From NCBI RefSeq assembly GCF_019925205.1, contig NC_083567.1, positions 10,788,001 through 10,852,000 on the forward strand: 64,000 nucleotides of DNA, in the 5' to 3' direction. How positions within the stretch are numbered: the first letter of the stretch is position 1; each line of letters begins with the position of its first letter. The position numbers and the translations under genes are program-made. A model generated the notes under the pieces. That model was not told where the DNA came from. It saw only the letters and a program-made list of their open reading frames with translations, and made no database searches. Shown here one piece after another: positions 1 through 14,000 of this stretch. The stretch comes from Metopolophium dirhodum. Its lineage: Eukaryota; Arthropoda; Insecta; Hemiptera; Aphididae.

Positions 1-591
1 TTTGATGATATAATTGTCAATTGGTAATGCTATACTCTGTTCAGATTAAGCTTGAACCGCTCGCTCGTCCAAAAACACGTTTTTTTTCGCACATTCCGGA
101 CACAGGTGGGAGCGTATGCACGGCGCCGACGATCGACCAAGGCTGGCGATGACTGTCGGCCAATCACAGAACGCATGGGTTAGGGCGTTAGGCACTGTTC
201 GGCGGCTTAGTCTGCATGGGCGACACAGTTCAATCTTAACCTGAGCTGAATATAGTACTGCACACAGGATCCTACAATGTATCATCCTGATGACTGTGGC
301 TTAATTTTTTTTGCATTTGCATGTATTTTGTCAGTTATTATGTTTATTGCTTACTAAGCACAGTTAGAAATAAGTTTCATGACACTACAAAAAAAGTAAC
401 AAGTTTATTTAGATTAATTGATAATTAATGATAATAGAACTTAAGAATTGAAAATTACAATATAAATAAATATATATATATATTAATACATTAATTTATT
501 TATTGATATGAAAAAAAAAATTAAGTAAAGCCCATCCGTATAATTAAATGAATGATAATAATATAATACGACGGCATTTATAATGATTTAA
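1..591. other. gene-free left edge
   Basis: Bases 60-260 are a GC-richer patch with several CpGs; the remainder is AT-rich with an AT microsatellite near 465-485. The patch could be a promoter or first exon of a gene lying to the left, but I find no splice-consistent coding segment or recognisable protein in it. The 79-codon minus-strand open frame across it looks like chance. Confidence 0.4.
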
Positions 592-1873
592 GATTCTGAG
601 CGAAGCAATGAATGTATTGATTTTATAATGATATGTAATTTTTTTTTATTTTTGTGTCTGTTATCACCTTTAGGACAGTAAAAATGCTTATATTTTCTTC
701 AACAGTAACTTTTCTGATAGGAAAATGAATCTAGTTGGTACTATGGGGGGGGGGGGGGGGGGAGGGGGTCAAAAGTAAACATTTCCTAGTAATTTTCAAA
801 AACGACGTGAAAAACAAAAGAAAAATTAAGGAAAAACGGGAATTTTTACGCAAAATCTGTTTTTGAGAAAATCAATTTTGGTTTTTGGTGCAACATATGA
901 CCAGTAGGTACATGAAATTTTGACTGAATGTTTATATTAGCATTTTCTATACACCATAACATTTCCCAAATATTTTGACTTATTTTGAGCTGTTTACAGA
1001 CATTTTCGGTTTTCATTTTTTTTAGTTTTTTTTTCTATAAATATCAATATTATTTGTTGGTTATAAAAGCTATAAAATTACGTTATTGTTTCAATAGCAG
1101 ATGAAAAAAATTAAAAATGCAGTCACAATTTTTTTTTTATAAGCATTTAAAGTTCAAATATTGACAAAATACGTAAAAATGACGAAAATTTGCAAATTAT
1201 TTTTAGTTAGAAATTCATAAAAATTTTTTTTTAAATCTAAAGTTTGAAAATGTAATACAAGATTCGTCATAAGTTTATCACAAAAAAAAATGTCTACAAC
1301 AAACTCAAATTAAATTTTTATGGGCGTTTGAAATTCATATTTTTACAACATTTGATATTCACTCGATTTCTCATCTAACGATTTTCTTATTTTGTTGTAA
1401 TTAAAAAACGAATGACTGTAGATACTTGAAAATTTTACTGAATTTTTATATTAGCATTTTCTATACACGATAAAATTTTGAAAATATTTTGACTCGATTT
1501 GGGCTGTTTACGGACATGGTCAGTTATCAATTTTTTTTTCCATAAATATTAATTAATTTTTATTTGTTGGGTAAAAAAGTGTGAAAATTTAATATCAGGC
1601 TCCTGATATAATGTTAAAATAGCAGTTGAAAAATATTAAAAATACAGTCACAATTTTTTTTTTCATAAGAATTAAAAATTCAAATTTCGACAAAATTTAA
1701 TAATTATTTTGTAGTTGAAAATTTAAAAAATATTAAACTTTTATAACTAATGATTGATATCTTAAAACAAGGTTCCACGTAAATAGGTTATATATAAATT
1801 ACTTTATTCACAATAATATCATCAAATATACTTGGTAATTTCATAGGCTGACTGACCGTTTTTGCTCAGAATC
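592..1873. repeat. interspersed repeat with short inverted ends (family A)
   Basis: The ends carry an inverted GATTCTGAGC (592-601) and GCTCAGAATC (1864-1873). Inside, one diverged segment occurs twice in tandem (about 930-1080 and 1440-1570), each copy containing ATATTAGCATTTTCTATACA. An 18-base poly-G run lies at 745-762. Related sequence recurs around 21900-22205, 25090-25273, 33480-33800 and 35400-35870, so this is a dispersed family. No coding capacity is visible. A non-autonomous DNA transposon is likely, but I found no target duplication. Confidence 0.6.
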
Positions 1874-2069
1874 GATTTTCTTATACAATGATATTATATC
1901 ATTGAATTCAAATTTAACACCATCCATTACAGTGTCTCACTTGTAACCTACTGTACAGTAGAGCGACATCCACTTATCCACCTTTTTATTTTTGATACTA
2001 GGGAAATACAAATAAAACTATTTTGTAAGTATTTTATAATATTTACTTAATGTTACAGCTATTATCATC

Positions 2070-5000
2070 ATGGAGGATAATGAAGCTGATAGACAAATAA
2101 GGCTTGCGAGAGTAAGTTATTATTTTTACATAATAATTTAACTTAAATTTTTTTATTTATTTATTTCATTATATCAGGCCCAATTTACAGTAAATTAATA
2201 ACAAGGATAAGTTATAAAGACGTAGTATCAAATTATGACATTTTTATTTTTAGATATTGTTGAATCTTGGTCATTCATATCTGCATACTGTTGATATAGA
2301 AAGTTCAGAAGAAGAAAGTGAAGAAAGTGAAGAAAGTGAATCTGGGCAAACCGAAAGTGAAGAAACTGAAGGTGAGGAAAAAGAAGTGAAAACTAAATTT
2401 AAAGCAAGTAAACAACAAAACATAGAGGAAGAGGAAGACCAATTTGATAAACAACATCATGAAAAAGTAATGAAACAACAGGAATTAGAGAAAAAAACAA
2501 ATCTAGAAGATATACCACAACAATTCTATAGAGATGTACAACAAAAATCTTACAATAATTTACCTGTTGAAGCTGACACTGAAAAAGAAGTTGCAAATAA
2601 ATCTAATGATAAAAAGCATAAGTTAAATATTGACTTACCAAAAGAATTCAATAACACAATACAACAAAAGTTAGAATGTGGAGTAGAATTAATTGGTGAA
2701 GTGCAAGATGAGTTTAGGAAAAAACAGGAAAAGCTCCACACAGATGACCAACCAAAAATTGATATAGATAAGGAACATGAATGTAACAAAGAACTAATTA
2801 AAGATTCTGAAAATGAAATACAAATGCAGTTACTGATTGAAGCCCCACCAATGCCTGGTGTAGATGTGGATTTATACTTAAAAGTGCAAGTTGATTCAGG
2901 GTGTCAACTTGATTTAAAAAAGGAAGAAGTGCTTGGAGAAAAACAAAAAAATGTTGATAAAAAACATCAAGAAGCAGTTGACAAAAATATAGAGCACACG
3001 GATCACAAAGATAGACAAGCAGTAAATAAAAATTTACAGATTAAATTTGATGAAGTAAACATATCACAAGACATTGAAGAAGATATTCAAGATAAATTAA
3101 ACAAAGGATCAAATCTAAATTTGGAAGAAGAAAACACGCGACCAGAATTAAATGAAAATTTACAAGAACAATATGATAATGAAGTACAACATGATGTTAA
3201 AGAATTACAGCAAGAAGATTATGAAGAAACTATGGATACAAATCATAAAAGAATACTACAAGAAATTGAATCACTTATATGTGATTTTCAAAATAGAAAA
3301 AACAAAGAAGAAGAATGTGACGAATTAACAGCAATAAGAATTGCAAAAATAACAAAGGAAATTGAAGAATTAGAGATAGACATGGAACAAGAGCGTGATG
3401 AAGAATTAGAAAGAGAATATAATGATGAATTTAAACGTATGTTTTCATCAGTAATCAAAGAAAAACTCTTAGAAAAACTACTTCTCTCATTTAATGATGA
3501 TGATGCACCATATTATAAAAGGATTGAAAATTTGCTTAGCCATTATTTTCCAACTAAATTAGATACAATTAATGATAAAATATTGATTGATCCTGTTCAA
3601 CCTCACGAAAATCTTAAAGAAAGGTCTGATGTAAGCAATGGTGCATTTGAAGAAATACAAGAAGAATCCGATAAAAAAAGTGAAGAAGTAGAAAAAGGGT
3701 CTTGTGATGAAATCTACTATTTTGAAGAAGTACCAGAAGAATCTAATATTGAAATGGGAGAATTGGAGGATGAAGTACTACAAGCCGTGTCTGACATAGA
3801 AAATGAAGATGAAACTCAAGAAGAGTCTGATGTAGATGTTGAAGGGTTATCAAATCCTGACGATGAAGTAACTGGAGGCTTGGATTGGAACTTACAAATA
3901 GAATCTGAAATAAATGCAGACGAATCTGATGGACAGTCATTACAAGAAAGCGATGAAGAAATAGAAGAATTAAACGATGATGTAAACATTGTAACCGAAA
4001 TAGTTTATGATTATGAAGTTGAAGAAGAAGCAGAAACTAGTTCAATAGAAAGACTTAGTCCAATTGAAGAACTTAGTCCAATTGAAGAATCTGCTGCTAC
4101 AGATGATGAATTTAATTCTACAGAAATAGAACAGCGTAATGAAGAAATACAACAGAAGATTGATAAAGAAGGACAAGTAAAATCTATTGGTAGTATACAT
4201 GAATTACAAGGAGATGTAAAAAAAAAAAGTGATAATGATAAACCTCAGAAATTTGAAGATTTACAACTACAAATGGAAATAGAAAATATACAAGATTTAG
4301 ATGAAATACCATTAAAACTGAAAATTCAACAAGAAGAATTAGAAGAAAAATTACATCAACAAATGAAAACAATTCAAGAAGAGTTCTATAAAAATTCAAA
4401 ACTAGAGTATGACAAAGAACAACAGTTAAAAGGTAATACATTAATTGACCCTATTTATGATAAAGAGCAAAAATTGTTTTATAAAATTAAAGGCAATTTT
4501 CTAAAAACAACTGACAAATATAAAGATTTAGCACAACAAAAAATGATAGAAGCATTACAACAAAAAGTTGATGAAAAACAGTTACTAGAAATGAAAGAAT
4601 TTCCAGAAGAGTTTGTTGAACCAAATATAGAAATAGAAGATCTACATAAGGAAGTTCTGCAATTACAACGTGAATGTGCTGAATTAGAACCAGAATTTAG
4701 CTATAATATACCATTAGTTGTTGATGAAAAACCTAAAGATAAGACTAAAAAAGTCAAGTATAATTTATATGATAAATTACATGAAATACACAAAAAAAAA
4801 TTATGTTTTTTTGCTGATTCTAAAGAGTGGCCCGAAAAAGTATGTAAAAATAAAATAACACGGTAATGTTTCCATGTTACATTCATTTTTAATTTGTTTC
4901 AGTATTTATACCCATCATGTTTGCTGGATGAATTATTTGATGATCCTTCAGAAGTTAATCCTAATGTGTTTGTGATCACATTATACTCTGTTGATATTGG

Positions 5001-8000
5001 TTATTCAATTAAAATAACCATGAATAAGAATAAACCACCAATTGAAACTTTTTATAGCTATACCGATGATTCAATTTTAGATTTTGTAGAAAGAGAACAA
5101 CTTCCACCATGTTTATTAGATTCGTTTGGTAAAGCTCGACCAAGGATATTTTATAATGGACGTGTTATAGCAGAAATTCATAATAAATATCATGGGGAAG
5201 ATTTAACGAGAGTATATCGAATTTTATTGCATCCTCATAATTTGGTAAGTTTGTAATTTAAATTTTTAACAAAAAATATGTATTTAATGTTCTATGTTCT
5301 ATGTATTTTATGCTTCTTCATATTTTATTTTTATATACATTATATTTTTACATACATTCTTTCAGTCCATTCAGAGTGATGTAGATCGAATAATTGCTAA
5401 ATGTAGTCCTACCTACTGTTCATATGAACAAAGACTATTTATTGAGAGGCAATTGGTAAGACGAAATTTTCCCGTCATGTGCATCGATTCGTCGCCTGTT
5501 GCTGGTTTAACTGTTCAGTTACAACATCAATTGTTCAGTCGTCGAACCATAACACTAAACCCTCTAAAAGTAAAAAAAAATGATTCTTCCGATTTTGAAA
5601 TGTATTTGTCAAAAAAATTACAAGAAGACAAATTAAATGAATCACAAAATGAATCTTCAAAATTGATGGTTGGTTAAAAATAATTTTATTGTTTTAATGA
5701 CATTCACATACTTAGTTTATTTTAAATTAAATTAATATTATTGTTTTTGAATCTCGTGTATTTTTATGTTTAGAAAGATACTGCAAGTGACAATACGATT
5801 CATCATCTTTTATGGAAGTTTGAATTCCGTATCCATACATTTAAAATTATCAAATTATACGTGTTTGTCATAACAGAAACTCTAGAGTATTCTATGTTAT
5901 TATGTATGAATTCAATTGTCCCACGTTCTAAGAAGATGAGGTATGAAATTTATAATAAATAATTTAAATTGTAGGATTTTACTTTCTTGATTTTTAATCA
6001 AATGATTGGTTTGAAATTGAAATGAAAAAAGTCTGAATTTTAAAAACTTCAAGAATTTGTGTTATGTAGGAAAATAATAAAAATGTAACTCAGTAATGAT
6101 GAGTAGGTGGGTAATTTAGCTAGCTTTAGTACAAAATATTAATGAGAGAGATTTGATATCAGACCCAAGCGGTATAACCACTTGAATCTATAAAAACGTT
6201 GGCGTGAACAGTCCCAAAATTTCTATTTTTTAACTTTTCCCCTAAACTATGATAGCTAGAAAGTTGGTTGATAACTCATTAAAAAGGGATTATCAAGTAG
6301 ATACTAAATGTGGAATTCAAATTTTTTTAAAAAAAATATTTAATTTTTCACTGATAAAAAAGAGTTATTTTTTGCTAGATTTTCATTTAGCGAGGTGGAT
6401 TTTCGAAACTGGAAAACGGATTTTGTTGCTTGGTGTCTTGTTAGATTCACATTGGATAGGAGAAGTGCAGTGAAGATTTTCAGAACTTTTATCTCTAATC
6501 GTTATTTCACTACTAAGCTGTAAAGCTGAAAAACATCAAAGAACACCCAATAAAATTTGTTTTGATTTTTTTTAATGTTCTGTAGTGAATTAACTATTAA
6601 AGATAAAGTTCTGAAAATCGTCACTGCACTTCCCTTAACCAATGCGAATCCAACAAGACCCCAAACAACAAAATCTGCTCTCCGGTTTTGGAGATCTATC
6701 TCACTAAATAAAAATGAAAATGATTTTTTGTGGAGCACAGACATTTTTCTGGATTCAAATTGTTTTACCGCTTGGATGTGATATCAGTTGAAAAATTTCT
6801 AAAAATTAAAAATCAAGAAAGTTTACATGCCAATTTGTGTTGTTATAGGTTTAAAATAAATCTTGAAACAAATAAATTAAAAGCCTACATTGATGTGATA
6901 TTAGAATTTCTTAAAAAAAACGTTAATCCTGACACGTTAGTGGTTCGAAGATATAAAAGTGATGATAAATCAGTACCTCAGTCTACTACATGTGTTCCAT
7001 CATTGTTGAATGACAATGTTTATGAACCTAGTTCAACAGATATTTGTAAGGTATGTATTGCATAACAAAAATCGTGAACATTTTCTATTTTAATGTTAAC
7101 TCTAAAACATTTAATTTGTTTGAATTTTAGTTTCTAGATGAGTTGTTAGAATTTATACCTAAAATTGAACCTGAAGAGACTGATGTAACAAAAAGATGTT
7201 TATATTATAGGGCAAGTGAAAAGGTAAAATTAAAATAAATAAATATATACATATACTTAAGCAGTTACGCTGAATGAAATTAAAACTGGCAGTTAAAATA
7301 GTTTGATCAACCTAGGTTTTAAACCTTCCAATTTACCACCCCTTCAAATGACTGTAAAACGGGCTTAACTAATTATATATAAATAATGTAATGATATTCC
7401 TATGTTTAATAAAATTATAGCAGAAAGACTTAGAAGTATACTCTATTATTTTACCCACCCACCCTTCCCCTCAATTTTAAAGGCAGTTCAATTGAACTAC
7501 CTGATGTACGTGTTTGGCACCACTAAATTGAAGTAATGCTAGTAATATATTTTATTTATCAAACACATTCTTGTGAGTTAATTTAACTTAACATAATTTA
7601 ACTTTAAAAAAAAACTGAAGAGAAAACATATAATATTCTTTAAATTTGATTATAGTTCATATTATCTTGAGACTTTCAATTTTATGAATTTGATGGCTTT
7701 GTATCAAAGGTCAAAGTAATTTTAAGAAAAAAATTGTCACAACTATGCTGTTATTCTAGTTTTAATTTTGAAATTACTGTTTTGTACTATACTCGATGAT
7801 TGTTATTTTTCAAATAAAAATATAATTTTTTTATAGGTGAAATCAAAGAAGAAAGACATTAATTTTGGTAGTTCAAAAAGGTTACCAAAGAATCAAGGTA
7901 AGTAATTTATTTTCATATTTTTTTAACATTTATTTATTTAGGGGAATAGTGATGGTAGTCACTACTACCATCAATTTTAGTTCAAAAGACCTAAAGTTTT

Positions 8001-11000
8001 GAGAATATTAAATTAAATTTATGTTGTCTGGCTTTAATTTTGAACAAAGATTTGAATTTAGCATATAAATATGAAAATTGGAAATTATTTAATCGTATTT
8101 AATTTTGAACTGTAATTGAAAACTTGAAAATATGGATTTTATATTTTATCATTTCATAATATTGTTATTAAATTAAAAATGAATAGTGGAAAGTGTTCTG
8201 TACAATCTATAGACATTTTTCTGCTGAATTAAAATCTGAAATCATTAACCAACTTTCATTTTGTCAAAATAATAAGTCGGTTTCTGTAAAATTTGTTTCG
8301 TGAATTTTAAAATTGCTATGGAGTTATTGATATGTGCATAAGCGTACGAGAGTGGCTTTAATGGGTACACTTTGAACCCCACTCAGTGACTGACTGTGCA
8401 CTCACACTAATAATCATTTTCAACTAACATATAGATCCCGGAGTGCGATAACAAATTACTTATTGTTACCCGTATGTGTTGTCTTCATCTTACAAGTACG
8501 TAACGTAGCAAATTGTACGCTCAGCAAAACACTTGTAGGTCCGTTAATTTAAAATTAAAGTGAATTGACCTCTTATAAAATCTAAAGTAAGATTATTATC
8601 TAGGCAACCTCATAGGCTTTTTATTATATTTTAATTTTAAAGTGAGTTATGAGTAAAGACCGGATTTATATTCTCTTAAAATACCTAAAATATGATGCTA
8701 ATATTCTCTAAAAAACCTTCAAATATTCTCATTTTATTCTCTTAAAAATTTAAAAAATATGCAAAAATAATCAACAAACATCATATTTACATAAATATGC
8801 ATTTAAAATTTTTTTTTTTCAACATTATTTTAATAGTGAGGTATTAATTAGGTATTAAGAATTGCGTATTCTATTGCACTTTAATAAGAGTTGGAAATGA
8901 TAAAAAAAAAATTTTGAATGTTCAAAAAACTTTTTCCTGGGTACCATAATATTAAAATTCAAAATAAATACAAATTTTTTCTCACAATTATCGAAATATT
9001 CCAAAATATGCTAAATGGGTTAAATATGCTCTAACCCATAAAATATTCTCAAATATGCAAAAAAAAACTTTTTTCTACGCATTGTAATTGAACGAGAACC
9101 GTCCACATTACTCTCATAAGACTGCATAGACTCAGTAACGATATGTAAAAACATAAATTCGGTCAAATTAATGGATCTACAGTCTACACGTGTTCTGTTG
9201 AACGTAAAATTTGCTATGTTACCCTCTTATAAGAGACAGAGACAACGCAAGCGGGTTTCCCGTCCTCTAATTATAACATAGCGAGGACCCTTAAAATATT
9301 AAATCAAACATTTATGAATAAAATGTAAATTAGGTATATGACTTTTTAATCAACAAGTGAAACTATTAGTTCTTTCTTAATTTTTTTTTTAAATGTTTAA
9401 TAAAATAATAATAATAAAACTTTTAAGTTTTCTAAGTGCTATTGTACGTACCTATAATAAATTAAGATATTCTAATGCTAAAAAAAAATCAGATATGAAA
9501 TACAATTTGTATAAGAATTATTTAACTAGCAAATGAAAAAAAAAACATTTTCTACTAATTCTAAGCTGTTACTATAAGAAAAATAATCATATTTAATTTT
9601 ACAGAAAATCATAAGGATCAAAAAAAGAAGAAACGAGTACAATTAAAAAAGTTAATCCCTCATAAAGTTGAATCATTGTCAACAAACAAAATATCTGTTG
9701 ATTCAAAATCATTAAAAAGTTCAACAACACCATTATATGTTTCATTAGGTCTTAAGCAATTTCCAACAAAAAGTTTAAACCCAGTTAAACCATCACTGGC
9801 TAGATCAAAATCAAATGCTTTACTCGATGACAGATCCATTAATGTAGTTCACAAAGAATTAGACTCAAAATCAGCTAAAGAAATATCATTATTGTCGAGT
9901 CCCATGACTATATTACCAACAGTATCAAGTCATATTACTGTAGTGTCATTAGAACAGAGTTTTACAGATGCAGCACTACCGCCAGAATCAAGCACTGCAA
10001 CTATGTCATTAGCACCTAAATATAAAACAATATTTTCATCTGCTGCTTTAAATACTGATTATCGCCTAGCATCTAAAAATTTAGAAAGATTTGAAGACCA
10101 TAATGTGAGCAAAGATATTAAATCTAAACCAGCTATTCAATCAAAAACAGATCATACTAAATTTTTGGGAAAAAATGATTTTTCACTGAAAACATCTTAT
10201 GATAATATAAACAATCGACCGCCTTTACATAACTTTGCAAGAGGACTAAGTTCTTGTGATGATAAAACGGAGAAAAATATAAAAGTTGTAAAACATTTAC
10301 ATCGTAATGCGGTCTGTCTAAAAGGTCCAGAATTCATTATTAAAAAAGAGGGATTGTCTGTAGCAGCTAAGTTAACAGAAGGAAGATTTTCAAATAAACC
10401 TAATGCTACATATTATCAGGAGACTAAACAACTTAATGATGATTTAACTACAAATATAGACAGATTGTCTAATTTACAGGTATGATGAATATGTGATTAG
10501 TAAAATTTACTAATATTCTATAAATATATTGTAATACAACAGTGGCATGATTTTTGAGTACTAGGTAGTGTACTACCTATTACAGTACATCAGTACTACT
10601 AATACAAAATAAAAATTAATCAAATCTTTTTAATCATAATAATTTACAGAAGGTATAGATCTAGTTTAAGACCAGCTCAAACTTTTGGTTTTTTTTTTTG
10701 TAGGAACCTATATGTATCTTATGTAACATTTAAAAACAATGGAGAAAAATACAAAAATTCTGAAGTTAATTTTTTTTAATTATACTTAAAAATTAACATA
10801 CACTTAATACAACTTAATATTTTCAAATATAGAATTGTTTATATTATTTTCATCTTAAGCCTAAAAAATATTTGTTTTTACCTGTGAATGACTTTGATCT
10901 ATTATCCAATGCAGAGGCCAGAAATGCTCAGAAATTTTGGATGGGAGGAGGTGTTGGCTTGAAATTTTTTTCGAACAAAATATTTGTTAAATTTAGCGTT

Positions 11001-14000
11001 ATAAATCTAGCTTAGCACCCACGCAAATTTTTTTTTTCGGACCCCTATGTATTACAACTAGTTAAGGCTCTGTCAAACAGAAAGCGTTATTTTCACGTCG
11101 CGTGATTTGGTAATTTGTTAAGGCACGGCGATATTCACGCGCATGAAAGCACCATGCTGACGAGCCAATAACGCGTTCTGTTTGACAGAGCCTTTAAGGT
11201 TAAGAACGATGGTGCAATAATGAATTGCCGGAAATCATTAATTTTTATGTCAGCCTTACGAAGTTCATGATTTTCAGTATTTTACGCACACGTACACTTA
11301 TAATTTACTGTGCCAATAGGTAACAAAAAATTTTTTTTTTTGAAACCTAGGTAAATTAATGATTTTAAAATTATGGTGCAAAAATAATTCTGACACCACC
11401 CATGGAGGTTTTACATTACAAGTGGAGGGATGTTTTTGATTTTAATTTCAATTAGCTATAACTTTAAGATAAGTCTGACCGCCAAATTCAGACCACCACA
11501 TAATTTTAGCATGCTTAACTACATAGGTATTTCAAAACAAAAATAATTGATAAAAAATTGTGTTCAGTAAAACAGAAAAAATCCAAACGCGCTGTAAAAT
11601 ATTGAGTTGTACGATTGCGTAAAACACCGAAAATCATGAACTTTGTAAGGCTATAACTTAAAAACTAGGTAATGATTTCTGCAACTTATTTTTGCAACAT
11701 TGTTTTTAACTAGTAATACATAGGTTTCTGAAAAAAAATAGCATGGGCGTTAAATGTTAAACTAGATTTGTTCCCAATAAATATTATAATTATATGTAAG
11801 TAAATATATTATATTTGTAAAGTGTCCATAAAGAGACCCCCTCCCTTCTGAGCATAATAATGATCCAAGGTGATTTTGATTTAATATGTCATTTAATTTT
11901 TGTTTATAAATGGTTTCCATGTGTTTTAAAGCTATTATAATAATAATTATTGATTGCCATTGGTTTAAAATGGCTGCTATGGTAACCGTTATATGAATAA
12001 AACATATTATTCATATAGTCGTATGGAGTTAGCATTTTTAATGGGCAACAAAGTGCACGGGATCAGCTAGTAATTATATAAAATCAAAGTTATTATTAAA
12101 AGGAACTCCAGGGTTTTTAAGAAAATACTCAAGAAATTAAGAATGCCATGAGTTAAAATTTTAAAAAATAAATTCAAAAAAATGTATATTTTAGTAAAAA
12201 TCATAGCGATTTGCCAGTTGAGTTTTATGTAAACCAAATTTTGTTTAAACATTTTAAATAATAATTATAATACAACTAGCTGATCCTGTGCACTTCGTTG
12301 CCCGTTAAATCTATCAACTCTATATGACTCAAACTTTGTTTAATTCGTTATTTAATATTCGGTGTATGGTGTTCAAAATTTATCTTAACTTTTCCGTTGC
12401 CCGGAATAAAAATTCTGATTTGCAGTACATTATCAGATAGGCAATCTACCTGCAGTAGATTGAGGACCCTGCCGAACTGTTTGTTCGTAAGTGTATGATT
12501 TAACTCTAAAGTATCAAAGTTAAACCAAGTTTGTCGTTTTTACTTAATATAATCAATTTATACAAAATCCTATCCTAACCTAACCGTACTAAAATCCGAT
12601 GAATGAAATAAAAAACAAATTTAACCCTTTGTAAATATTAACCTATCTTCTTCCCAGAGGTCTAATCTACCAACTAACTATATTAATACACAGACTATAA
12701 CTATACAGACTAAACTCTGGAGCTACTCATCAGATCTTATATTTATATTGACACAAAAGACAATAATACAAATCAACAAATATGCCCAATTAACCAATAG
12801 CAACCAACATATTATACACAGGTGGATTTTCCTAAAATTTTCTTTTATATAAACCTTCTCCGTGAAATACTCTTTTGTTTAAAAAAAAAAATCAAGACAT
12901 TTATAATATATACTAGAAGATCTGATAAGTAGTTCCAGAGTTTAGTCTGTATAGTTATAGTCTGTGTATTTATATAGTTAGATATATATATAAATTAATG
13001 TTTGTGGGTAGATGGACCTCTGGGAAGAAGATAGGTTAATTTACAAAGGGTTAAATTTGTTTTTTTTTTATTCGTCGGATTTTAGTACGGTTAGGTTAGA
13101 ATAGGATTTTGTATAAATTGATTATATTAATCCATTGTAGGTGGAATTAAGTAAAAACGACAAACTTGGTATAACTTTAATACTTTAGAGTTATGCACTG
13201 TAATCATACACTTACGTACAAACAGCACGGGGTCCACGATCTACCGCAGGTAGATTGCCTACCTGACAATGTACTGCTGTGAATCAGAATTTTTATTCTG
13301 GGCAACGGAAAATTTTGAACACCATACACCAAATATTAAATAACAAATTAAACAAAGTTTAAGTCATATAGAGTTGATACATTTAACGGGCAACGAAGTG
13401 CTCGGGATCAGCTCGTTATATATATGTATATTGACAAAAAATAATAATAATACAAATCAACAAACATGCCCGATTAACCAATAGCAACCTAAAATGTTCT
13501 TTTATAAAAAACCTCCGTGAAATACTCTTTCGTTTAAAAAATCAAGAAGATCTGATAAGTAGTTCCAGAGTTCAGCCTGTCAGAGATTTTCATTTCACGT
13601 TTTTATAGTTTTATATTATATTATAATTTATATTTAAAAAGTAAAGCAAATAGTTTCTTTTTTTATTATTATTATTATTAAAAACCTGTGGCAACCATTT
13701 ATAAACAAAAATTTCCATCTGAAATCTCAAAATTCCCATTTTAGCATCACCCGGAGTTGATCCTCTCCCTTTTAAAATTAGCCTATATTTTAAGTTCGGC
13801 CAAATTACATAGATTGTAAACATTTCATCAAGATCAGTCCAGTAGTTTCGGAGTTTATTCCGGACAAAGACGTGATACTGGATTTTTATATATAAGATAA
13901 TTGTTGTTTAAATCAAAAATATTAATTTAATATGTGCATACATATTATAAGGCCAATATGACCAAACTAAATTTGGTGCTCATTTTTGACTTATACCTTT

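Noticed and set aside
2399..4886. Minus-strand frames of 61-85 codons across the large SPT20-like exon
   Set aside because: They are shadows of the A-rich coding strand, with Leu/Phe-rich composition and no splice support.
12043..12075. Helitron 3' end (CTAGT after a possible hairpin)
   Set aside because: The CTAGT ending fits the CTRRT rule, but this repeat occurs here in inverted-arm elements and lacks the TC start and A/T insertion context expected of a Helitron.
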